The translations under genes and the position numbers were made by a program. The notes below the pieces were generated by a model. It made no database searches and was not told the DNA's origin. It saw only the letters and a program-made list of their open reading frames with translations. A stretch of DNA of 64,000 nucleotides from a bacterium (GTDB taxonomy: Bacteria; Desulfobacterota; Binatia; DP-6), in assembly GCA_026129405.1 (NCBI GenBank), contig JAHCID010000008.1:62001-126000 (forward strand), written 5' to 3'. Shown here piece after piece: positions 45,334 to 53,073 of this stretch (position 1 is the stretch's first letter; the number at the start of each line of letters is the position of its first letter).

Positions 45334-46315
45334 GCCCGTATGGCTGCTGCTGCTCCTGCTGCTGCCGCTGGTGCGGGCGCTGCGGGCGCGACGTCCCGCC
45401 GATCCGTCGGTGCGCTGGCCGACGCTCACCCCGCTGGAGGCGATCGCGCCCGGCGGGGCGCGGCGGCGGCGTGCGATCCTGGGCGCGCTGCGCACGGCGG
45501 CGGTCGTGCTCGGCGTCGTGGCGCTGGCCCGGCCGCAGGTCGGGACGGCCACCGTCGAGGTCCACCGCGAGGGCGTCGACGTCGTGCTCGCCGTCGACGT
45601 CTCGGGCAGCATGCTCGCCGAGGACTTCAGCGTCGGCGGCAAGCGCGCCAACCGGCTCGAGGCGGTGAAGGGCGTCGTCGAAGAGTTCGTGAAGGCACGG
45701 GCCGACGACCGCATCGGTCTCGTCCTGTTCGCCGGGCGGCCGTACACGCAGTGCCCGCTGACGCTCGATCACGGCTGGCTCCTGCAGAACCTCGGCCGCG
45801 CCAGGATCGGCATGATCGAGGACGGCACGGCGGTGGGCTCGGCGCTCGCCACCGCAGTGAACCGGCTGCGCGCCTCGAGCGCGCCCAGCCGCTTCGTCGT
45901 CCTCCTCACCGACGGGCAGAACAACGCGGGCCGCATCACGCCGCAGACGGCGGCCGAGGCGGCGAAGGCGCTCGGCATCAAGGTCTACACGATCGGCGCC
46001 GGCACGCGCGGCATGGCACCGTTCCCGATGCAGGACCCGTTCGGCGGCACCGTCTATCGGCCGGTGCAGGTCGACATCGACGAGCCGACGCTGGAGGCGA
46101 TCGCGAAGGAGACCGGCGGCCGCTACTTCCGCGCCACCGACACGGACTCGCTGCGCGAGATCTACGCCGAGATCGACCGCGCCGAGAAGGCGCCGATCGA
46201 GGCGCCCGAGCACGAGGAGCGGCGCGAGGCGTTCGCGTGGCTCCTGTGGCCGGCGCTCCTCTTGGTGCTGGGTGAAGCCGTGCTGGGCGAGACCCGCCTG
46301 CGGAAGCTGCCGTGA
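45320..46315 (+). CDS. batA: BatA, VWA-domain membrane protein
   Basis: A 331-aa protein with two N-terminal helices (about 5-20 and 55-72), a VWA domain from residue 90 and a C-terminal helix. The metal-ion site is AVDVSGSM (DxSxS), with the Thr in VLLTDGQNNAG and a later Asp. QVGTATVEVHREGVDVVLAVD is the usual lead. It acts with MoxR in the aerotolerance/Bat complex at the inner membrane, which is known as an association in Bacteroides and Spirochaetes but not mechanistically. It overlaps the upstream gene by 14 nt and the next gene by TGATG. Confidence 0.9.
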   Translation: MRLAEPVWLLLLLLLPLVRALRARRPADPSVRWPTLTPLEAIAPGGARRRRAILGALRTAAVVLGVVALARPQVGTATVEVHREGVDVVLAVDVSGSMLAEDFSVGGKRANRLEAVKGVVEEFVKARADDRIGLVLFAGRPYTQCPLTLDHGWLLQNLGRARIGMIEDGTAVGSALATAVNRLRASSAPSRFVVLLTDGQNNAGRITPQTAAEAAKALGIKVYTIGAGTRGMAPFPMQDPFGGTVYRPVQVDIDEPTLEAIAKETGGRYFRATDTDSLREIYAEIDRAEKAPIEAPEHEERREAFAWLLWPALLLVLGEAVLGETRLRKLP

Positions 46316-48312
46316 TGGACGCCGTGCGCTGGGACCATCCGCCGTTCCTGCTGGCGCTGCTCGCGGCGCCGGCGCTGGCGGCGTTCTTCGTGTGGGCGGC
46401 GGGCCGGCGGGCGCGTGCCCTCCGGACCTTCGTCGCGGCGAGCCTCCTGCCCGTGGTGGCGCCCGACGTCGACCCCCGCCGGCGGCGCCTGCGCGCGGCG
46501 CTCGTGGTGGCGGCGGTGGCCTGCCTCGGCCTCGCGCTCGGCGGGCCGCGCTGGGGCTTTCGCTGGGAGGAGCTGCGGCGCGAGGGCATCGACATCGTGG
46601 TCGCGCTCGACACCTCGCGCAGCATGCTGGCGACGGACGTGAAGCCGAACCGCCTCGCGCGCGCGAAGCTCGCCATCCGCGACCTCGCCGACGCCGCCAG
46701 GGACGATCGCCTGGCCCTGGTGCCGTTCGCCGGCTCGGCGTTCGTGCAGTGCCCGCTGACGCTCGACCACGGGGCGTTCCTCGAGAGCCTCCAGGCGACC
46801 GACGTCGGGATCATCCCGCGCGGCGGCACGGCGCTCGCCGTCGCCATCGACACGAGCCTCGGTGCGTTCGAGGGCCGGGAGGGACGGCACCAGGCGATCG
46901 TGCTGGTGACCGACGGCGAGAGCCACGAGGGCGACTGGAAGGCCGCCGTCGCGCGTGCGAAGGAGCGCGGCGTCGCGATCTTCACCGTCGGCCTCGGGAC
47001 CACCGAGGGCGAGCTGCTGCCGGCGGAGCAGGGGCCCGGCTTCTTCAAGGACCGGCGCGGGCAGGCGGTGAAGTCGCGTCTCGACGAGACCACGCTCGAG
47101 CAGGTCGCGGTCGACACCGGCGGTGTCTATTTGCATCTCGCCGGCACCGGGCCCGGGCTCGCCGAGCTCTACCGCGACCACATCGCGGAGCTCGATCCGC
47201 GCCAGCTCGGCTCGACGCTCGAGAAGCGCTACGAGGCGCGCTATCGCTGGCCGTTGCTGGTGGCGCTCGTCCTCCTGCTGCTGGAGCCGCTGGTCTCCGA
47301 TCGGCGATCCGCTGCCGGCGGCCGCGGGCGGCGCTTCTGGGGCGCGGCGCGCGCGCCGGCGGCGGCGCTCGTCATCGCGAGCCTGTCGATCGGCTGGCTC
47401 GATCCGAACGCGAAGGCGCGCGAGGGCGTGACGCTCTACCGCGAGGGCCGGTTCCCCGAGGCGGCGCAGGCGTGGAACGAGGCGCTCGTCGACACGCCGG
47501 AGGTGCCGGCGCTGCACTACGATCTCGGTGCCGCGTTCTACCGCCTGCAGAAGTGGGACGAGGCGCTGGGGTCGTACGAGAAGGTGCCGGCGGCGCCGGG
47601 CGACGATCCGGCCCGCGCCGCGCGCACCTGGTACAACGTCGGCAACACGCGCGTGCGCCGCGGCGAGGCGTCGGAGCAGGAGAAGCCGCAGGAGACGCTC
47701 CAGCAGTGGGGCGAAGCGCTCGTCGCCTACCGGCGTGCGCTGACGGCGGACCCGACGCTCACCGACGCCAAGTACAACCTCGAGCTGGTGGCGAAGAAGG
47801 TGGCGGCGCTCGAGGAGAAGCTGAAGCAGCAGGAGCAGGAGCAGGAGCAGCAGCGGGGCGAGGAGCAGCCGAAGGATCGGCAGCCGCAGGACGACCGGCA
47901 GCAGGCGGGCGAGGAGCCGAAGCCGGAGGATCGGCAGCCCGAGGACGGCCAGCCGCCGTCCCCGGAGCAACCCCCCGAGCAGCCGGCGGAGCAGGAGCCG
48001 CCGCAGCAGCCCGACGAGCAGGGCGAGCCCCAGCCGCGGGACGACGAGCCGCCGCAGGAGCAGGCCGGCGACCAGGCGCCGCAGCCCGAGGCGGAGGAGG
48101 CCCCGTCGCAGGCGGCTCCGTCCGAGGCGGGGGAGCCGTCGAAGGAGCAGCCGCAGGGCGACGACTCCGCCGGCGAGCGCCGCGACGGCGAGATGAGCCC
48201 CGAGGAGGCCGCGGCGCTGCTCGACGCGCAGCGGGCGGAGGAGGTCTCGCCCGAGGACGTCGCGCGACGCATGCAGGGAGGGCGCGTGGCCGGGCCGGCG
48301 CAGGACTGGTGA
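46315..48312 (+). CDS. BatB-BatC fusion (VWA domain plus TPR and Gln/Glu/Pro-rich tail)
   Basis: About 665 aa. Two N-terminal helices and a VWA domain with VALDTSRSM (DxSxS) and VLVTDGESHEG make the BatB part. A helix follows at about residues 310-325 and another near 345. Then TPR-like repeats of the BatC part (EGVTLYREGRFPEAAQAWNEAL, HYDLGAAFYRLQKWDEALGSYEK, KYNLELVAKKV) run from residue 365 to 505. The last 160 residues are almost only Gln, Glu, Pro, Asp and Lys, a long acidic, disordered tail ending in a short conserved-looking block (EEAAALLDAQRAEEVSPEDVA). In most genomes batB and batC are separate. The ATG at 46315 overlaps the batA stop; a GTG is one codon earlier. Confidence 0.88.
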   Translation: MDAVRWDHPPFLLALLAAPALAAFFVWAAGRRARALRTFVAASLLPVVAPDVDPRRRRLRAALVVAAVACLGLALGGPRWGFRWEELRREGIDIVVALDTSRSMLATDVKPNRLARAKLAIRDLADAARDDRLALVPFAGSAFVQCPLTLDHGAFLESLQATDVGIIPRGGTALAVAIDTSLGAFEGREGRHQAIVLVTDGESHEGDWKAAVARAKERGVAIFTVGLGTTEGELLPAEQGPGFFKDRRGQAVKSRLDETTLEQVAVDTGGVYLHLAGTGPGLAELYRDHIAELDPRQLGSTLEKRYEARYRWPLLVALVLLLLEPLVSDRRSAAGGRGRRFWGAARAPAAALVIASLSIGWLDPNAKAREGVTLYREGRFPEAAQAWNEALVDTPEVPALHYDLGAAFYRLQKWDEALGSYEKVPAAPGDDPARAARTWYNVGNTRVRRGEASEQEKPQETLQQWGEALVAYRRALTADPTLTDAKYNLELVAKKVAALEEKLKQQEQEQEQQRGEEQPKDRQPQDDRQQAGEEPKPEDRQPEDGQPPSPEQPPEQPAEQEPPQQPDEQGEPQPRDDEPPQEQAGDQAPQPEAEEAPSQAAPSEAGEPSKEQPQGDDSAGERRDGEMSPEEAAALLDAQRAEEVSPEDVARRMQGGRVAGPAQDW

Positions 48313-50831
48313 TGCGACGCCTTCTCGCGCTGCTGGCCCTGCTCGTGGTCGCCGCCGCGGCGCCGGCGCGGGCAGCGGTGACGCTCTCGGCGCGCCTCGA
48401 GCCGTCGCGCGCGGCGGTGGGCGATCCCGTCGACCTGGCGGTCACCGTGAACGGTGCGCAGGACGCGCCCGTGCCGACGTTGACGCCGCCGGACGGCCTC
48501 TCGATCCGCTACGTCGGCCCGGAGACCCAGGTCTCGATCGTCAACGGCCAGATGACGTCGTCGATCACGCACCACTACACGGTGGTGGCGCAGCGCGAGG
48601 GGCTGTTCTCGGTCGGGCCGATCACGCTCGACTACGAGGGCACGAAGCTCGGCGCCGGCAGCCCGCGGCTCACGGTGACGGCATCGCCGACCGGCGGCCC
48701 GACCGGCGGCGAGCAGCTGCGCCTCGTGCTCGAGGCGCCGAAGACGACGGTGTACCTGCACGAGCGGCTGCCGCTCGGCCTGTCGCTGTGGGTCGGCGAC
48801 ACGAGCGTGGGCGATCTCCAGTATCCGGTGATCGGCGGCGACGGCTTCGCGCTCGATCCGTTCCGCGAGCCGTCCCAGCGGTCGGTGCGGACGGCCGACG
48901 GCGCCTTCCAGCTGGTCGACTTCACGACCACCCTGGTGCCGCTGCGCGTGGGCACGCTGAGCGTCGGCCCCGCGACCATGAGCCTGGCGCAGGTGATGCA
49001 GCGGCCGCGGCGCGGCTTCTTCCTCGGCGGCTCGGGTCGCCAGCCGATCGAGCTGCGCTCCGAAGCGATCACGCTCGAGGTGCTGCCGCTGCCCGAGGCG
49101 GGACGACCTGCGGACTTCGGCGGCGCGGTAGGCAGGTTCTCGCTCGACGTCGCGGCGGCGCCGCGCGATCTCGCCGCCGGTGATCCGGTGACGCTCACCA
49201 TCACGGTGCGCGGCACCGGCACGCTCGAAGGGGCGGCCACGCCCGCGGTGGCGGAGCGGCCGGGGCTCAAGGTGTATCCGGTGCAGGCGGCGGCGCAGCA
49301 GCCGGCCACGACGCCCGGCGAGATCACGCGGGTCTTCGAGCAGGTGGTGATCCCGCAGCAGCCCGGCACGGTGACGCTGCCGCCGGTGCGTCTCGCGTAC
49401 TTCGATCCCGAGGCACGCGCCTACCGCGTCGCGCAGCACGGCCCGATCGTGCTCGCCGTGGTCCACCCGGCACCCGGCACGCCGACGCCGCAGGTCGTCG
49501 GGGCCGCCGCCAGGCCGGCTCCCGCGGTCGCGACGCCCGAGCCCCTCGGGCGCGACCTCGTCTTCATCAAGGACGCGCCGGGCGCCCTCGTGCCGGCGGC
49601 GGCGGCGCGCTGGCGGCGGCCGGCGTTCTGGCTGCTCCAGCTCGTCCCGCCGCTCGTCTGGGTCGCGGTGATGCTGTGGACGGCGCGGCGGCAGCGCCTC
49701 GGCAGCGATGCGCGCTTCGCGCGCTTCTCGGCCGCGGGACGGACCGCCCGGACGTCGCTCGCGGCGGCGCGCACGCGTCTCCAGGGCGGCGACCGCGCCG
49801 GCTGCGTCGATGCGGTCGCGCAGGCGGTCACGGCCTACCTGTCCGCGAAGCTCGACCTGCCGCCCGGCAGCGTCGACCCGGAGCGCGCCGGCGAGCGGTT
49901 GCGCGGCACGCGGGCGGGCGGAGCGGTCGTCGACGACCTGCGCACGCTGCTCGCGACCTGCGAGCGCGTGCGCTTCGCACCCGGGAGCAGCGCGGACGGC
50001 GAGGCCGAGCGGGCGCTGGGCCAGGCCGAGGGCATCGTGCGCACGCTCGAGCGCGAGCGCCGTCTCGGGCGCGGCTTCGGCGCGACGGCAGCGTCGTGCC
50101 TGGTGGCGTTGGGGCTCGGGCTCGCGGGCCCGGCGCCCGCCGCCGACGAGACCCCGCAGGCCGCGTTCTTCCGCGGCAACGCGCTCTACGCCGACGGGCG
50201 CTTCGCCGAGGCGGCCGACGCGTACGCCCAGGTGCTGGCGGCGGGCGTCGAGAGCGGCCCCACGTACTACAACCTCGGCAACGCCCGCCTGCGCGCCGGC
50301 GACGCCGGCGGCGCGGTGTGGGCGTACGCGCGCGCACCGGCTGCTGCCGCGCGACGCCGACGTCGCCGCGAACCTCGGCTTCGCGCGGGCGCCGGGCACG
50401 GAGCCGCCGCCGGCGCCCCTGTGGGTGCGCGCGGCCTTCCGCTCGCGGACGTCGCGACCGCGGACGAGCTCGCGGGCGCGGCGGCCGTCGCCTGGTGGCT
50501 GCTGTTCGGGTTGCTGGTGGCGGCGCGGCTCGTGCCGGGCGCGCGTCGCGGGCTGCGACGCGCGGCGTTCGCGGTCGGGCTCGCCGGGCTGGTCGTGCTG
50601 CTGTCGTTCGGCTGGCGACTCGCGACCGTCGATCTGCGCGCCGAGGCCGTGGTCGTCGCGCCCGCCGCGGTGAGCGTGCGCTTCGAGCCGTCGGCGACCG
50701 GGACGTCGCATTTCACGGCGGCGCCGGGCAGCGTGCTGCGCGTGCTCGGGGCGCGCGAAGGATGGCGGCAGGTGGCGCGTGGCGACGGCGCGCGCGGCTG
50801 GGTCGAGGCGAGCGCGCTCGCGGATCTATGA
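48312..50831 (+). CDS. BatD-BatE fusion; the TPR region contains a probable double frameshift
   Basis: An open frame of 839 codons. The BatD part has a signal peptide, long Ig-like beta domains (residues about 20-420), a helix at about 438-457 and a cytosolic DUF-like helical region. A second hydrophobic segment near 593-610 leads to TPR repeats (FRGNALYADGRFAEAADAYAQVL, YYNLGNARLRAGDAGGAVWAYARA) typical of BatE, two helices near 721-741 and 752-771, and an SH3-like end. Between bases 50328 and 50440 the frame turns into Arg-rich nonsense, while the next frame carries the expected RLLPRDADVAANLGFAR and PLWVRAAF. The normal frame then resumes with PLADVATADELAG. Two single-base indels, probably opposite in sign, would explain this. 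Confidence 0.8.
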   Translation: MRRLLALLALLVVAAAAPARAAVTLSARLEPSRAAVGDPVDLAVTVNGAQDAPVPTLTPPDGLSIRYVGPETQVSIVNGQMTSSITHHYTVVAQREGLFSVGPITLDYEGTKLGAGSPRLTVTASPTGGPTGGEQLRLVLEAPKTTVYLHERLPLGLSLWVGDTSVGDLQYPVIGGDGFALDPFREPSQRSVRTADGAFQLVDFTTTLVPLRVGTLSVGPATMSLAQVMQRPRRGFFLGGSGRQPIELRSEAITLEVLPLPEAGRPADFGGAVGRFSLDVAAAPRDLAAGDPVTLTITVRGTGTLEGAATPAVAERPGLKVYPVQAAAQQPATTPGEITRVFEQVVIPQQPGTVTLPPVRLAYFDPEARAYRVAQHGPIVLAVVHPAPGTPTPQVVGAAARPAPAVATPEPLGRDLVFIKDAPGALVPAAAARWRRPAFWLLQLVPPLVWVAVMLWTARRQRLGSDARFARFSAAGRTARTSLAAARTRLQGGDRAGCVDAVAQAVTAYLSAKLDLPPGSVDPERAGERLRGTRAGGAVVDDLRTLLATCERVRFAPGSSADGEAERALGQAEGIVRTLERERRLGRGFGATAASCLVALGLGLAGPAPAADETPQAAFFRGNALYADGRFAEAADAYAQVLAAGVESGPTYYNLGNARLRAGDAGGAVWAYARAPAAAARRRRRREPRLRAGAGHGAAAGAPVGARGLPLADVATADELAGAAAVAWWLLFGLLVAARLVPGARRGLRRAAFAVGLAGLVVLLSFGWRLATVDLRAEAVVVAPAAVSVRFEPSATGTSHFTAAPGSVLRVLGAREGWRQVARGDGARGWVEASALADL

Positions 50832-50876
50832 CGCGACGGCGTGACGCGCGCCCGGCGTCGTGGTAGCCGAGCGCTC

Positions 50877-51386
50877 ATGCCCAAGAGCAGCCGCAAGGCG
50901 ACCGCAACGAAGCGCACCTCCGCTCGCAGCACGAAGCCGACGGCGAAGAAGACCGTCGCGAAGGCGGCCAAGCCCGCCGCTCGCGCCGCGAAGCCGATCG
51001 GCAAGACGACGGCGGCGACGAAGACGCCCGGCAAGAGGGCCGCCGGCAAGACGGCGCTCGCCAAGACGGCGCTCGCCAAGACGGCGGTCGCCGGGAAGGC
51101 CGTCACCAGAAAGGCCGCCGGCAGGCCGGCCGCCGCGCGCGCGGCGAAGAAGCCCGCGCCGCGCCCCGCGGCGAAGCAGGTGGCGAAGGCGGTGGCCGGC
51201 GTGGTGGCCACGACCGTCGCCGTCGCGAAGACGCTGGTCGAGAAGGCGACCGCCGTCGTCGCGCCGGGGAAGGCGCCGCGCAAGGCCGCGGCGGTGCCCC
51301 GCCTGCCGATCGAGCCGGCGAACGCGAAGGCGTCGTCGACGCCCTCGAACGTCTGGCCGGGCCTGCCGCCGCGTTACTTTCGCTGA
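50877..51386 (+). CDS. Histone-H1-like Lys/Ala-rich protein
   Basis: A 169-aa, very basic protein. Residues 1-120 are mostly Lys, Ala, Thr and Arg in PAKKA/TKRT-type repeats and should bind DNA or other polyanions as an extended chain, like Bordetella/Pseudomonas AlgP and chlamydial Hc proteins. Three 15-bp tandem repeats (51048-51092) encode KTALA-KTALA-KTAVA. A short Val/Ala helix follows around 120-135. The end, SNVWPGLPPRYFR, is not basic and may be a docking peptide. It starts 45 bp after the Bat operon at ATG 50877. Confidence 0.75.
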   Translation: MPKSSRKATATKRTSARSTKPTAKKTVAKAAKPAARAAKPIGKTTAATKTPGKRAAGKTALAKTALAKTAVAGKAVTRKAAGRPAAARAAKKPAPRPAAKQVAKAVAGVVATTVAVAKTLVEKATAVVAPGKAPRKAAAVPRLPIEPANAKASSTPSNVWPGLPPRYFR

Positions 51387-51392
51387 GCCCTC

Positions 51393-51662
51393 TCAGCCAC
51401 CGCGGCATTCCGCGATGGCGTTGAACATCTCGGCGGGCGCCTCGCCGCGGGCGAGGCGCGCCTCGAAGTCGCGGAACTGCTCCAGCGTGAAGGCACGCTG
51501 GAGCTTCTCGATCGAGCACGAGCAGGACTCGACGGTGGTGCCGCGCTGGGCGCGGCACGAGGCCATGAAGGCCTCGACCACCGCGTCGGGGTAGGGATGC
51601 TCGATCGACTTCTCGCAGGCGGCGAGGAGGGCCAGGGCGGCAAAGAGGAGCGCGCGACGCAT
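51393..51662 (-). CDS. Small lipoprotein with conserved-looking Cys cluster (89 aa)
   Basis: An 89-aa precursor whose signal ends in a lipobox ALLAAC, so the mature protein begins at Cys16. The rest (HPYPDAVVEAFMASCRAQ, then VESCSCSIEKLQRAFTLEQF and EMFNAIAECRGG) has four Cys and two helices. It looks like a small helical hairpin lipoprotein with disulfides. I recognise no family; similar small Cys-hairpin lipoproteins with an SCSC motif occur in proteobacteria. It converges with the histone-like gene (6 bp apart) and is divergent from the flavin oxidoreductase gene. Confidence 0.7.
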   Translation of the reverse strand: MRRALLFAALALLAACEKSIEHPYPDAVVEAFMASCRAQRGTTVESCSCSIEKLQRAFTLEQFRDFEARLARGEAPAEMFNAIAECRGG

Positions 51663-51802
51663 CGGCGTCCCGCTCTAGCCCGCGCGCGCCCGGGCGTCCA
51701 TTGGCGGCCGGATCGGGCAGGCCTGCACGCAGAGGCGCCCCTTCGGCGGATGGACGGCCCGGGGGGCGGCCGTGCTACAGCTCCGCCCATGAGGCGAGCC
51801 GT

Positions 51803-52783
51803 ATGACGATGATCGCGCTCCGCTACGACCTGCGTGCGCCCGCGTTCGCCAGGACCGGCCATGCGGAGCTCTACGGCGCGTGCCTCGATCAGTGCGCCTG
51901 GGCCGATCGTCTCGGGCTCGACATGGCCGTCCTCTCCGAGCACCACGGCGTCGAGGACGGCTTCATGTCGGCGCCGGTGACGCTCGCCGCCGCGATCGCC
52001 GGCCGTACGCAGCGCCTCGGCATCAACATCGCCGCCGCCCTGATCCCGCTGCACGATCCGGTGCGGCTCGCGGAGCAGATCGCCGTCGTCGCGCTGGTGA
52101 GCGGCGGGCGGCTCTCGATGGTGGCCGGCCTCGGCTATCGCGAGGAGGAGTTCGTGATGGCGGGCATCGAGCGCCGCCAGCGCGGCCGGCTCCTCGAGGA
52201 GTACGTCGAGGTCATGCGCCGCGCCTGGACCGGCGAGCCGTTCGAGTGGCGCGGGCGGATGGTCCGCGTCACGCCGGCGCCGCCGTCGCCGCCGATGGTG
52301 CTGATCGGCGGCTCGACCGACAAGGCCGCCAGGCGCGCCGCCCGCCTGCGTGCGGGCTTCTTCCCCGCCGTCGCCGACCCGAAGCTCGCCGAGATCTACG
52401 AGGCCGAGTGCGCGAAGCTCGGCGTCACGGGCTTCGTCGCGATGCCGGGTGGGCCGGGCTTCGTCCACGTGAGCGAGGATCCGGAGCGCGACTGGGCGCG
52501 CATCGCGCCGCACGCGCTCTACGACGCCCAGACGTACGCCTCGTGGCAGACGCCGGACCAGCGCTCGCAGGTCCACGTCGAGGCGCAGACGATCGACGAC
52601 GTCCGCCGCAGCGGCGTCTACCAGGTGCTCACGCCGGACGAGTGCGTCGCGCTCGCCCGCGAGACCGGGCGCCTCGTGCTGCACCCCCTCATGGGAGGCA
52701 TGTCGCCCGAGCTCGGCTGGCAGGGCCTCGAGTTGTTCGCGGCCAAGGTGCTGCCCCGACTGCGGGACGCGGGAGGAACGTGA
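51803..52783 (+). CDS. Luciferase-like (LLM) flavin-dependent oxidoreductase
   Basis: A 326-aa TIM-barrel flavoenzyme using FMN or F420. WADRLGLDMAVLSEHHG near residue 45, GRTQRLGINIAAALIPLHDPVRLAEQIAV, GGRLSMVAGLGYREEEF and PPMVLIGGSTDKAARRAARL are the usual LLM strands and loops. The substrate is not readable; hydrophobic-compound or F420-dependent oxidations are common in this group. The ATG at 51803 overlaps the stop of a 5-codon open frame (51789-51806) as ATGA, a curious tiny leader. No flavin reductase is adjacent. Confidence 0.88.
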   Translation: MTMIALRYDLRAPAFARTGHAELYGACLDQCAWADRLGLDMAVLSEHHGVEDGFMSAPVTLAAAIAGRTQRLGINIAAALIPLHDPVRLAEQIAVVALVSGGRLSMVAGLGYREEEFVMAGIERRQRGRLLEEYVEVMRRAWTGEPFEWRGRMVRVTPAPPSPPMVLIGGSTDKAARRAARLRAGFFPAVADPKLAEIYEAECAKLGVTGFVAMPGGPGFVHVSEDPERDWARIAPHALYDAQTYASWQTPDQRSQVHVEAQTIDDVRRSGVYQVLTPDECVALARETGRLVLHPLMGGMSPELGWQGLELFAAKVLPRLRDAGGT

Positions 52784-52836
52784 TGCCGGCTGCCCCCGAC
52801 CGTGTGCTATCTTCGAGGTCACGTACAGGCGCGCAC

Positions 52837-53001
52837 ATGCCCAAACCGAGACAGCGCTCCGAGGGCCGGTTCGGCAAGGTCGCCAACGAGTTCTACGTGG
52901 GGGCGCTGGTGGTGGGCGTGGTGGTGGTGGTGGCCGGCGTCGTCGCCGCGATCGTGGCCCTCACGATGTCCGTGAGCCGCTGGGTCGCCCTCGCGGACTG
53001 A
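52837..53001 (+). CDS. Small single-span membrane protein (54 aa)
   Basis: MPKPRQRSEGRFGKVANEF, then a hydrophobic helix of about 27 residues (YVGALVVGVVVVVAGVVAAIVALTM) and a short tail. The basic N-terminus suggests it faces the cytosol. It starts at ATG 52837, 53 bp after the flavin oxidoreductase and in the same direction, and converges with a sensor kinase gene. Too short for homology; called from the coherent n-region and helix. Confidence 0.45.
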   Translation: MPKPRQRSEGRFGKVANEFYVGALVVGVVVVVAGVVAAIVALTMSVSRWVALAD

Positions 53002-53073
53002 CGGCGATCGCGCTCGAGCCGGAGCCGCTTCCCGTCGGCGCGAGGCCGAGCGGTCGCGCCGCGTCCGCGGTGC

